Part shown: positions 1 through 8,400 of the stretch, one piece after another
Position numbering within the stretch: the stretch's first letter is position 1
Layout of the letters: each line of letters opens with the position of its first letter
Origin: Parabacteroides sp. TM07-1AC
GTDB lineage: Bacteria > Bacteroidota > Bacteroidia > Bacteroidales > Tannerellaceae
Direction: 5' to 3'
DNA: 64,000 bases
NCBI RefSeq assembly: GCF_003480915.1
Contig: NZ_QUKD01000002.1
Coordinates: 124,001-188,000, forward strand
The notes under the pieces: model-generated
Databases searched by the model: none
The model's input: the letters and a program-made list of their open reading frames with translations, nothing else
What the model was told of the DNA's origin: nothing
Translations under genes and position numbers: made by a program

Positions 1-1427
1 AACAAAGCATATCCTACGGTGTAAGCCATCGGCGTAAACAGTTTCTTTTCGATATGTTCGAAAGCAAACAGGGGAAGATAAGCCGTTATGATAATTAATG
101 TAGAGAAAAAGATCGGACGGGCAACTTCTGTCGTACGGCGCAGGATGGAATCTTCAGTCAGTATCTCGTCCGGATGCCGTTCGCGCTTCTTCAGGATAGT
201 TTCCATCATCACGATCGCTCCGTCCACCAAAATACCGAAATCGATAGCACCCAACGAAAGCAAGTTGGCAGGAATATCCGTCAGGTGCATCAGGATAAAG
301 GCGATCAACAAAGATAACGGAATGGTAAGTGCTACCAATAAAGCGCCACGCCAATTCCCTAAAAACAGGATCAGAACCAACACCACCAGCACCATTCCCT
401 CAAATAGTGTATGGGATACGGTATGCAAGGTCATATCAACCAAATTCGTACGATCCATAAAGACATGCAGGCGGGTTCCTTCAGGTAGGGCCTCATTATT
501 CAGTTCGTCCACAGCCAGATGCACACCTTCCAGCACCTTAGACGGATTCTCGCCGCGAAGCATCTGAACAATACCTTCCACACCATCCGAATGATCACGC
601 ACACCATCGAAGAAACCTAATACGCCCTTGCGTTCCAGACTCCCGTACTTCAATGTTCCCAGATCGTCGAGATAGACAGGTATACCATTCTCGGTTTTGA
701 TAACAATACGCCCCAGGTCTGTCAAGTCTTTTACCAAACCGATACCACGGATCACGTAACTTAGGTCACCCCGGCTCAACATGCTGCCGCCGGCATTTAC
801 GTTATTCTTTTCGATCTTCTCGGTGATATCGCCCAATGTCACATTATATTGTTCCATCTTATGCGGATTCACCTCTATCTGGTACTGTGTAGTAATACCG
901 CCGTAGTTACTGACATCGGCAACCCCCGTCACTTGTTTCAGACGGGGAATGATCACCCACTTATGCAGGTCGGTCAGCTCACGCAAGTCCAGCCGGTCGC
1001 TTTCCAGTACATACCGGAAAATCTCACCGGTAGGTGAAGTCAGCGGGTTCAATCCCGGAACCGCATCGTAAGGCAGTTCCACATCGACCAGACGTTCCTG
1101 CACACGCTGGCGTGCCCAGTAATCGTCGATACCGTCGTCGAACACCAGCACGACAGTAGACAGTCCGAAGGTATTCTTACTTCGCATCACATTCAGGCCC
1201 GGCATACCGTTCATTGCCCTTTCGATAGGGATACTGATCTGTTGCTCGATCTCTTCGGCAGCCAGTCCGGGAACCTGTGTTACAACTTGTACGGTAGTAT
1301 CGGCAATATCCGGATAGGCGTCGATCGCCAGGTTCGTCCATGAGTAATATCCTACAACGGCAAGAAACAGGAATAGTACGAACATCAGCCCTCGCCGATG
1401 TATCGCCATATAAATTATCTTTTTCAT
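1..1427 (-). CDS. czcA: CzcA-like heavy-metal RND efflux pump, partial (C-terminus beyond left edge)
   Basis: Inner-membrane proton-driven pump of the heavy-metal RND family, exporting metal ions through a tripartite complex with the adaptor encoded next to it. The first 475 residues are present. After a start at 1427 (MKKIIYMAIHRR) come the first membrane helix and the family signature NLAIDAYPDIADTTVQVV, then the periplasmic porter domain and helices 2-4. Helix 4 reads GAIDFGILVDGAIVMME; by family knowledge the DFG...DGA pattern is that of the CzcA (Zn/Co/Cd) class, not the copper/silver CusA class. The start lies 5 bases after the adaptor stop, so the two are cotranscribed. The outer-membrane channel gene is not seen and may lie to the left. 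The reading frame stays open to the window edge. Confidence 0.93.
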   Translation of the reverse strand, partial: MKKIIYMAIHRRGLMFVLFLFLAVVGYYSWTNLAIDAYPDIADTTVQVVTQVPGLAAEEIEQQISIPIERAMNGMPGLNVMRSKNTFGLSTVVLVFDDGIDDYWARQRVQERLVDVELPYDAVPGLNPLTSPTGEIFRYVLESDRLDLRELTDLHKWVIIPRLKQVTGVADVSNYGGITTQYQIEVNPHKMEQYNVTLGDITEKIEKNNVNAGGSMLSRGDLSYVIRGIGLVKDLTDLGRIVIKTENGIPVYLDDLGTLKYGSLERKGVLGFFDGVRDHSDGVEGIVQMLRGENPSKVLEGVHLAVDELNNEALPEGTRLHVFMDRTNLVDMTLHTVSHTLFEGMVLVVLVLILFLGNWRGALLVALTIPLSLLIAFILMHLTDIPANLLSLGAIDFGILVDGAIVMMETILKKRERHPDEILTEDSILRRTTEVARPIFFSTLIIITAYLPLFAFEHIEKKLFTPMAYTVGYAL

Positions 1428-1432
1428 AGGAT

Positions 1433-2542
1433 CTACCGGGCGTCAAGTAAATAAAAAGCTCCCGTACTTACAATCGTATCTCCGGGTGTCAGTCCGGAAA
1501 GAATCACCGTCTTGCCGTCTTCCGTAACAGAAGTAGAAACTTTCTGCTTCCGGTAACAATTATTACCCAAAGCAAGCAAAACATAAGCACTCTCCTCTTC
1601 CTGCAGAATAGCCGAAGTCGGGATACGGATTACCTCCGTACTGCGGTCGCACAATTTGACCGTTCCATACATAGCCGGTTTCATCAGACGCGAACTGTTA
1701 TCACATTCGATCAAAACCTCTACCGAACGGGTGTCTTCATCCAACATTTCACTGACATGATAGATCTTTCCTGAAAACGGCTGGTCAGGCATAGCCAGCA
1801 AACGGACTTCAACACTGTCGAGTGCCTGTATCATCCCCATATCCTTTTCTTTCACATGGGCAGCGACCCATACTTTACTCAGGTTAGTTATCACCGCCAC
1901 CGGTTCGGCATCTTCCTTGATATACTGGCCGATCACGATACGATCGGTCACGATCTCACCAGCTATCGGTGAACGAACGATCAGAGGTTGTCCCAGCACC
2001 AGTTCGTCCGGCTCTATTTGGAATACCTTCAGGGCGGCTACCGCATTCTCATAATCTTTCTTCTTCAGTTCGTAATTGACTTCCGCCTCTTCCAATTCTT
2101 TCTGTACGCCGACTTTGTTCTGCAACAGGTCCTTTTCACGTTTCAGGCTTTTCAGAGCCAGTTCCATCTCTTGCTTGGCCTGGTAATATACCTTCCCTGT
2201 TTCAAAGAAATCCGGCGAACTTATCTCAAAAACCGGACTTCCGGGTATTACTTTCTGTCCCAGGCGTACGAATGATTTGGATATACGTCCGGCAAAAGGA
2301 GAAGCGATCTCCGCATAATTGGACGGAATAGCCTTCACGACACCGGAAGTGGTAAACTCCAGGCGGTAAGATTCTTTCTTTACAACATCGGTTTTCAACC
2401 GGGATAAGATAGGTGATTTATCCCCTATTTGTATCGTGTCGCCATGCAAAGTTACAGCAATAGCAACCTCATCGTCCTGTTTATTATGGTTACAGGAACA
2501 TAATACCATTGCCGGAAGCAATAGTAATAGTAATTGTTTCAT
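1433..2542 (-). CDS. czcB: RND efflux periplasmic adaptor (CzcB/CusB type), lipoprotein
   Basis: Membrane-fusion protein joining the inner-membrane pump to an outer-membrane channel. The 369-residue product starts MKQLLLLLLPAMVLCSCN, a lipoprotein signal with lipobox LCSC, so it should be anchored by lipid. A first barrel-sandwich half is visible around residues 60-110 (ASPFAGRISKSFVRLGQKV), a charged helical hairpin at about 115-165, the second half near 185 (VRSPIAGEIV), then beta-barrel and membrane-proximal domains. There is no long His/Met-rich metal-binding extension. It lies between the small His-rich membrane protein and the pump gene, in the order small protein, adaptor, pump. Confidence 0.92.
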   Translation of the reverse strand: MKQLLLLLLPAMVLCSCNHNKQDDEVAIAVTLHGDTIQIGDKSPILSRLKTDVVKKESYRLEFTTSGVVKAIPSNYAEIASPFAGRISKSFVRLGQKVIPGSPVFEISSPDFFETGKVYYQAKQEMELALKSLKREKDLLQNKVGVQKELEEAEVNYELKKKDYENAVAALKVFQIEPDELVLGQPLIVRSPIAGEIVTDRIVIGQYIKEDAEPVAVITNLSKVWVAAHVKEKDMGMIQALDSVEVRLLAMPDQPFSGKIYHVSEMLDEDTRSVEVLIECDNSSRLMKPAMYGTVKLCDRSTEVIRIPTSAILQEEESAYVLLALGNNCYRKQKVSTSVTEDGKTVILSGLTPGDTIVSTGAFYLLDAR

Positions 2543-2588
2543 ATTGATTTTCTTGTATTAAATAATTCTGTTTTTCGTTGCTGATAAA

Positions 2589-2963
2589 TTATTTAATACG
2601 GAAAGGCGGAGCACGGAGACTGGTGTTACGTACAAGACGTACAGGAGTTATATACTTGTGTTGTTGAATAAACACGGAAAGGAGTACCCAAGCTGCCGCC
2701 AAAACAAAACAGAGGGCTGCAGCTTCCAGCATAATATCATCCAGTTCCTGAATCGTATTGAAAGCGGTCGAGCTATGCGTATGATGAGGCAAACCGTCTG
2801 CTCCCGGCAGGAAAGGATGGGAATGGGTGATCGAATAGGTCGGGAAATAATGGGTATGAGTAAACGCAGTGCCCCCTACATAATAACTTATAAAGAGTAC
2901 GACCAACAAGTATTTCGCTATGGCACTACAGATAGATTTCACATGCTCCCGATTTGGCAACAA
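2589..2963 (-). CDS. Small His-rich membrane protein upstream of czcBA
   Basis: Function unknown. The 124-residue frame has an N-terminal hydrophobic helix (YLLVVLFISYYVGGTAF), a central His-rich loop with HTHYFP, THSHPFLPG and PHHTHSS, a second helix (ALCFVLAAAWVLLSVFI) and a C-terminal SLRAPPFRIK. The His pairs and the position directly ahead of the efflux genes suggest metal binding or sensing in the periplasm; that is inference. The open frame begins with TTG at 2963; a GTG at 2944 (residue 7) is an alternative start, and an out-of-frame ATG there stops at once. An A+T-rich inverted repeat (2556-2567 with 2587-2598) overlaps its stop codon and may form a stem ahead of the adaptor gene. 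Confidence 0.7.
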   Translation of the reverse strand: MLPNREHVKSICSAIAKYLLVVLFISYYVGGTAFTHTHYFPTYSITHSHPFLPGADGLPHHTHSSTAFNTIQELDDIMLEAAALCFVLAAAWVLLSVFIQQHKYITPVRLVRNTSLRAPPFRIK

Positions 2964-3032
2964 AGGTATTTATTTATTTTGGTAATACTTTTACAAAACA
3001 GTAACGATTCTGTCATTATTTCCCGTATTTCA

Positions 3033-3064
3033 TTTGGTACACGTTGATTTTATCCATTAATTTG
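3033..3064 (+). promoter_or_regulatory. Bacteroidetes housekeeping promoter for the M28 peptidase
   Basis: TTTG at 3033-3036, a 20-base spacer and TTAATTTG at 3057-3064 match the Bacteroidetes -33/-7 pattern (TTTG, 19-21 bases, TAnnTTTG) with one mismatch. Transcription should start near 3071, about 16 bases before the ATG at 3087. Confidence 0.65.
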
Positions 3065-3086
3065 CAATACTTAAACAAACACTGAT

Positions 3087-4640
3087 ATGAAAAGGACTAT
3101 TCTTCTCTTTGCAACCATGGCCTGCATGACCATTTCATTCCTCCCGGCGCAGGAGGCTGCAGTAAACAAAATCATAGAAACCGGACGAACGGACAACCGG
3201 GTCATGAGCCATCTGGATATTCTGACCAACCGTTTCGGCGGACGCCCGATCGGTTCCGATGCCTATGATAATGCCACCGAATGGGTCGCCTCCAAATTTA
3301 AAGAATGGGGACTAGAAGTCGAACTACAGGAAGCTGGCACATTACCGGTCGGATTCAACCGAGGACCGTGGTTCGGCAAACTGCTCGGTGAAAACGGTAT
3401 GGACCTCCATTTCGTTACCCCTTCTTATACCTCCGGCACAAAAGGTCTTCAACGGGGACACGTGCTGCTCGAACCGCTTACACAGGATGAGTTCGACCGG
3501 ATGAGAGATCAGCTGAAAGGAGCGTGGATATTAGTCAACGGGACGAATGTCGGATGGCCGATAGCCCACTCTGCTTCGGCCGATTCCAGCCGCGCCGCGA
3601 TTATCGCCGAGAATAATGAAATAGCCAAAAAGAACCGTGAAATAATGACCGACAACTGGGTAAATAAGAAGAATACCCCGTTGCTGCCTCTTAAAGAAGA
3701 TGTACCGGCATTGTTCTACAAGGAGATGTGCGAAGCTGGTGTCTTAGGCTTTATTCAATCGGCCCCTGTTCCACTTCGTGCACTTTATGATAAGAACGTC
3801 GTATTCGATCAGGAAATGACAATAGAAAAACTCCCGACAGTTCCCGATATTAAGCTGGATGAACATCAATATGCCACCATTAAGCAGATGGTAGAAGAAC
3901 GCCGTTCTTTCATGCTCGAATTCGATATACGTAACCATTTCCGTCTAGGACCGGTAAAATATTACAATGTAATAGGTTCCATCAAAGGGAACAAATATCC
4001 CGGAGAATATGTCATGTTAAGCGGCCATCTCGACTCTTTCGATGTAGGAACAGGTGGTGTGGATGACGGTTCAGGCGTTACCCCCGTTATGGAAGCAGCC
4101 CGCCTGATCGCAACATCCGGAGCCAAACCCAAACGTACCATGCTATTCTGTGCCTTTGCCGGTGAAGAATTTGGTCTGCTGGGTGCTACAGCCTGGGTGA
4201 AAGGGAATCCGAAGAAACTGGAAAAGATATCCAACCTTTTCAACCGTGATGGCGGTCCTACTCCTCCGGTCGGGATCAGTGTACCTAAAGCAATGTACGA
4301 TGATTTTGTAAAGATATGCGAACCTATCCAAAAAATCGATCCGGAATATCCGTTCGAAGTCAAAGAAGCAGCTCCCCGCAAACAGCCGAAAACACCAGGT
4401 GGTACGGATGCTTCAGTCTTCGCCATCGAAGGTGTTCCGACCATTGGCTTTATGGAAAAGGATATCAAAGGATATAACTTCAGTTACGACGAAATATGGC
4501 ATACGGAACGTGACTTATACACTAAAAGTATTCCTGAATACCAGGAACATGCTGCGACCGTTATGGCTATCGTCGGACTGGGAGTAGCTAACCTCGACCA
4601 TCAATTGTCACGCGAAGGATTATATATAAAAGAAGAATAA
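3087..4640 (+). CDS. M28 family zinc metallopeptidase, secreted
   Basis: Exported aminopeptidase/carboxypeptidase-Q-like enzyme of 517 residues. It has a signal peptide (MKRTILLFATMACMTISFLPAQ) and then a PA-like insert region. The catalytic M28 core carries His314-Leu-Asp316 in SGHLDSFD, the bridging Asp326 in GGVDDGSG, Glu360/Glu361 in AGEEFG, and a late His in EIWHTERD; these fit the two-zinc site known for the family. The length is ordinary for Bacteroidetes members with a PA domain. It is transcribed alone from the promoter just upstream and runs convergently into the small gene at 4648-4848. The exact substrate cannot be read from sequence. Confidence 0.9.
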   Translation: MKRTILLFATMACMTISFLPAQEAAVNKIIETGRTDNRVMSHLDILTNRFGGRPIGSDAYDNATEWVASKFKEWGLEVELQEAGTLPVGFNRGPWFGKLLGENGMDLHFVTPSYTSGTKGLQRGHVLLEPLTQDEFDRMRDQLKGAWILVNGTNVGWPIAHSASADSSRAAIIAENNEIAKKNREIMTDNWVNKKNTPLLPLKEDVPALFYKEMCEAGVLGFIQSAPVPLRALYDKNVVFDQEMTIEKLPTVPDIKLDEHQYATIKQMVEERRSFMLEFDIRNHFRLGPVKYYNVIGSIKGNKYPGEYVMLSGHLDSFDVGTGGVDDGSGVTPVMEAARLIATSGAKPKRTMLFCAFAGEEFGLLGATAWVKGNPKKLEKISNLFNRDGGPTPPVGISVPKAMYDDFVKICEPIQKIDPEYPFEVKEAAPRKQPKTPGGTDASVFAIEGVPTIGFMEKDIKGYNFSYDEIWHTERDLYTKSIPEYQEHAATVMAIVGLGVANLDHQLSREGLYIKEE

Positions 4641-4647
4641 AAGAAAA

Positions 4648-4848
4648 TCAAGCAACCCTGTTAATCAAGTAAGGCAGACGCCCCTGGGCATCTGCCTTAT
4701 CTCTTTTACGGTTGTAAACTTTTTTCGATACATGCACCCGGTTATGACTTACCGGACGTCCGTGATTCTCCAGTTCCGCTTCACGGCTCCCTTTACGGTT
4801 CGCCTTGATGTACTCGTCCAACGGAGAGACTTTCTTTTTCTTCTTCAT
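4648..4848 (-). CDS. Small very basic conserved protein
   Basis: A 66-residue protein beginning with a run of five lysines and containing KANRKGSREAELENHGRP and NRVHVSKKVYNRKRDKA. I recall similar short proteins in other Bacteroidales but know no function; the charge fits an RNA- or ribosome-binding role, which is inference. A perfect -7 box (CAAAGGTA on the plus strand, 4873-4880) stands 25 bases before the ATG. Its 3' end contains a strong hairpin that also serves as a terminator for the convergent peptidase gene. Confidence 0.7.
   Translation of the reverse strand: MKKKKKVSPLDEYIKANRKGSREAELENHGRPVSHNRVHVSKKVYNRKRDKADAQGRLPYLINRVA
4671..4698. terminator. Bidirectional terminator inside the 3' end of the small basic gene
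   Basis: AAGGCAGACGCCC (4671-4683) pairs with GGGCATCTGCCTT (4686-4698), a 13-base stem with one mismatch, followed on the plus strand by ATCTCTTTT. It lies within codons of the small minus-strand gene, so the DNA codes for protein and also folds as a terminator. Confidence 0.6.
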
Positions 4849-4883
4849 AGCTGTACTATTTAATTACAGCCACAAAGGTACAA

Positions 4884-5189
4884 TTATTTTTCCGGATATT
4901 GTCTTTTCGGATTTTTCGGAAACCAACCTTTCAGTACACGCTCTTCCTGTTCGAATACTTCTTTGATCGTCCAAAACGAAGAGAAAGCGAAAACTCCACA
5001 GATAGCAGAGACAAAAACACTCTCGATCAGTAAGGAAGCAACCGTTCCGACAATCCCCAAAACGAGGAAGATCCACCAACACTTAGTCCCCCAATAATAT
5101 TCAGCCTTCACAACTACCGGGTGGAACAACCCGATTATTAGAAAAGTAGCGATCCCGATTAATAGACCGTCGAAATTTATCATATCCAT
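4884..5189 (-). CDS. DUF4491 family membrane protein
   Basis: A 101-residue membrane protein that I recognise as DUF4491 from INFDGLLIGIATFLIIGLFHPVVVKAEYYWG and the ending VLKGWFPKNPKR. Three hydrophobic helices lie at about residues 8-26, 37-54 and 60-77, followed by a short charged tail. Function is unknown in the family. A TATCTTTG -7 box (CAAAGATA on the plus strand, 5232-5239) lies about 45 bases upstream; no good -33 box was found. Confidence 0.85.
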   Translation of the reverse strand: MDMINFDGLLIGIATFLIIGLFHPVVVKAEYYWGTKCWWIFLVLGIVGTVASLLIESVFVSAICGVFAFSSFWTIKEVFEQEERVLKGWFPKNPKRQYPEK

Positions 5190-5348
5190 ACTATTGTATT
5201 ATTTAATATAAAACAGTTTGATCTGTCCCAACAAAGATACAAAAATCAACCGTGATTCCTCATAAAATATATCTATCCGGACATAAAACATACAGATACA
5301 AAAAGATCAGCTAACAGATTACCGCATCACAAAAGAACTAAATATCAA

Positions 5349-5398
5349 GAAAAAGGCTGGATCAGCCGGAACCAAAGTCCTTTTGATACAGCCTTTCG
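5349..5398 (-). terminator. Terminator of the giant surface-protein gene
   Basis: Read on the minus strand, AAAGGCTG is followed after about 31 bases by CAGCCTTTTTCTT, an 8-base stem with a T-rich tail, some 40 bases after the stop codon at 5436. Confidence 0.6.
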
Positions 5399-5435
5399 TA
5401 TTAGTCAGCTTCCTTTCGGAAGGAGCAAAAAACCG

Positions 5436-8400
5436 TTACTGAACGATAACCTTTTGTGTTTGTACTCCGTTAACGTTACTTAATCTGACAATATAAACAC
5501 CTGCCGAAACAGCCATCTGTTTCTTTTCAGACAGTTTACCTTGCCAGATCACACGGCCGGTCATATCAGAAACAAGTACCTGTACAGTTATCGCTGGTTC
5601 CAGAACGATAGAACCATCCTGTGCATAGACGCGGGTTCCGCTCAGGATATCTTCGATTCCTGTCGGAACAGATACGGTAATTTTGCAGGTAGCAGTAAAG
5701 CCACCGTCATTAGTTGTTGCCGTAATCGTTGCAGTTCCGGCTTTCAGTGCTTTTAGATTTCCTTTTGTATCTACGGAAACAATATCCGGGGCACTGCTGC
5801 TCCAGCTAATACCCTTGTCTGTTGCATCAACAGGGGCAACAGTTGCTTTCAGGGCTAACGTTTCATTTACGCTCAATGTTTGGCTAGTCGGCTCCAAGGT
5901 AATTCCTGTTACATCTACTGTGGGAGTACCTGGCTCAGGATCAGTGCCGGTACCCGGATTATTCCAGGTAAAGGAAACTGCAACTTCCACATTACCACTT
6001 TCAGGTACTATATATTCTGCCCCGCTCTTGTAATCACTTCCGCCAATGGTTGCCGATGCCTTATAATTAGCTGCTGTCGCTGTATAAGTAACAATCAGCT
6101 TATCATCTTTAGTAACACTGGCACCAGCTACAACCTCTCTGCCGTTCAACGTCATAGTAACAGTACCCTTTTCCGGATTTGTTATAGTGACATTCAAGGT
6201 ACGTAAGGTTACACCGGTAGCTTCGTTGACTGTTACATTCGCTGTCAACTCTCCGCTTTCCTTATAATTGGCATTGGCTGGAACAAATTTAGCTTTCTGA
6301 TCACCTGTTTTTGTCATCAGAACAGTCGGGTCGATCCATACGAACGAACCGTCTACATCAGCCGTTCCGGAAAGAACGGACTGTGCTAAAGATTGTCCTT
6401 TCAAGACTGAAGTTGCAGCAGTAACACTGGCTGTAACCTGTTTTTGAGCAATCGTGAAGGAACCGACCTTTTGATCGATCACTGCACTATAAATTACATC
6501 TGCCGGACGGCTTACATAAATATCGTATGTGCCGGCATTGATCGGAGTAGAAGTGGCAACACTGCCTTGTTTGAAGGTTATTGACCAGTTATCTGTTACC
6601 GCATCATTACCACTTTTTATACCAGGTGTTCCTGTTCCGTAAATCGTTCCGTCGTAAACAACCTTGTCTAAACCCTCCAATCCTGGAAATACCGGAGAAG
6701 ACTTAGTAGCAAAAGTAGCAGTAACAACAGTATTCTCAGCCAAAGTCAGTGTTGCTTCCGTAGCAGTTTTGTCGCTAAGCGTACCACCAGTGACAGACCA
6801 GCTTACTTTAGCAGCATGTGTAGCATCCGGGGTAGCTACCAAACGGATCTTTTGTCCTGCATACAAAGTACTACCGGAAGAAAGCGAGGCGCTACCATTC
6901 AGGGCTATTAATGAACCGCCGTTTACTGAGAATGTTACATTCGGAGTTGTACTGCGGGTTTGCAAACCATTCCAGTCAAGAGTTACTACTTTCGGAGTCG
7001 TACCTTTGCCGGTAAGAATGGAGAATGTTGCCTTTTTGTAGTTTCCGCTTGTCGGGGTAAAGATAGCATCGTGGATGGGTTCCTGATCTCCTACACTTCC
7101 ACCTTCCCAGGCATAACTCCCTAAATCCGCATTTGGATTAGTATTTAAGCTACCTCCAGAGGCCGTCGGTATAGCAACCCCTTTCATTTCAGCAGCCAGG
7201 ATAACAAGGCCATTTTCGATTGTACCCTGTTCTGCTGTTACTTCCGCATATACATCATCAGCCGGACGGGTAATGATAACTTTATAAGCCTTTTGGATAT
7301 GGTTGTCTACCTCTTGAGGAGTACCTTCATATTTCACAGTAAATCCACCGATACCTGCCGGAATTGTCTTTACGACAAATTCTTTCTTATTTCCATCATA
7401 AACAAACGTCTGCGGTGTATTATCGATAACGATCGTTGCCAATTTACGCATAACGGCTTTAACTTCTGTAATAGCTGTTACAGTAAAGGTTCCACCATTA
7501 GCAATCTCCTTGCCGTTTACGACTAAAGAAAGTAGCTTGTAATTATCCTTAGGCGTAACGTTGGCTGTAAGTTCTGTACCATACGGTACCTGCTTCAAAT
7601 TTTCATAACCTGTGATTGTGATAGTTGCATTCTGTTCTGTCTTTGTCACAGCAAATGTTTCTTTTTTGAAAGTAGCCGTAATAGAAGCAGCAGCAGTTAC
7701 TGTTATTTTACCACCGCTAATTGAAGTATCATTATTCTTTAAACTACCTTCTGTCAGCTCATACCCCAGATCCGGAACAGCCAACACACTGACTACCGTA
7801 CCGGAAACAACCGATGAACCAGCATCGATCGCATTACCGTCCTTATCATACAATAGTATCTTACCATTCTGAACAGCAGGAACCGATACAACAAACTGAT
7901 CTTTAGGCTTTGCCGTAAATGAAGCATTGATTGTAAAAGGTTTGTCTACCGTAACAACTCCATTGCTTATCACTTTGCTATCAGAGCAAGTCAGCGAACC
8001 GACATAATCGGTAGCCGGTATTGCCTGTACGCCCAGTTCGGAACCTTGTTGCATGGAAATAGTATTCGAGTTTCCGGTATACGTTTTCCCGTTTACCGAT
8101 ACACTACCGTTTTCACCGGCCACAATCGTAACCGTATGCATAATTGCATCAAAAGTAGTAGTAACCACTTTATCTTCAGTTACACTCAGGGTTGTTTCAG
8201 CACCGGCTTTCGTTTTATAATTAGCATCCGGATGATACAGAAGAGTCAGCGTACTACCTTTTAGATAGCGGTTGGCAGCATTCGCCTCTTTTATTTCCAC
8301 ACGGCCGTTCTCACATTTGCCGGCAGTAACTGTATAATACTGCTTAATTGCATTATTCCCGGAGAAAGTATGTGTAGTCTTTGCTGCACTATAAGTAGAC

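Noticed and set aside
2556..2598. A+T-rich inverted repeat as terminator between the His-rich gene and czcB
   Set aside because: All-A/T arms, loop of 19 bases and overlap with a stop codon make it weak; the three genes look cotranscribed.
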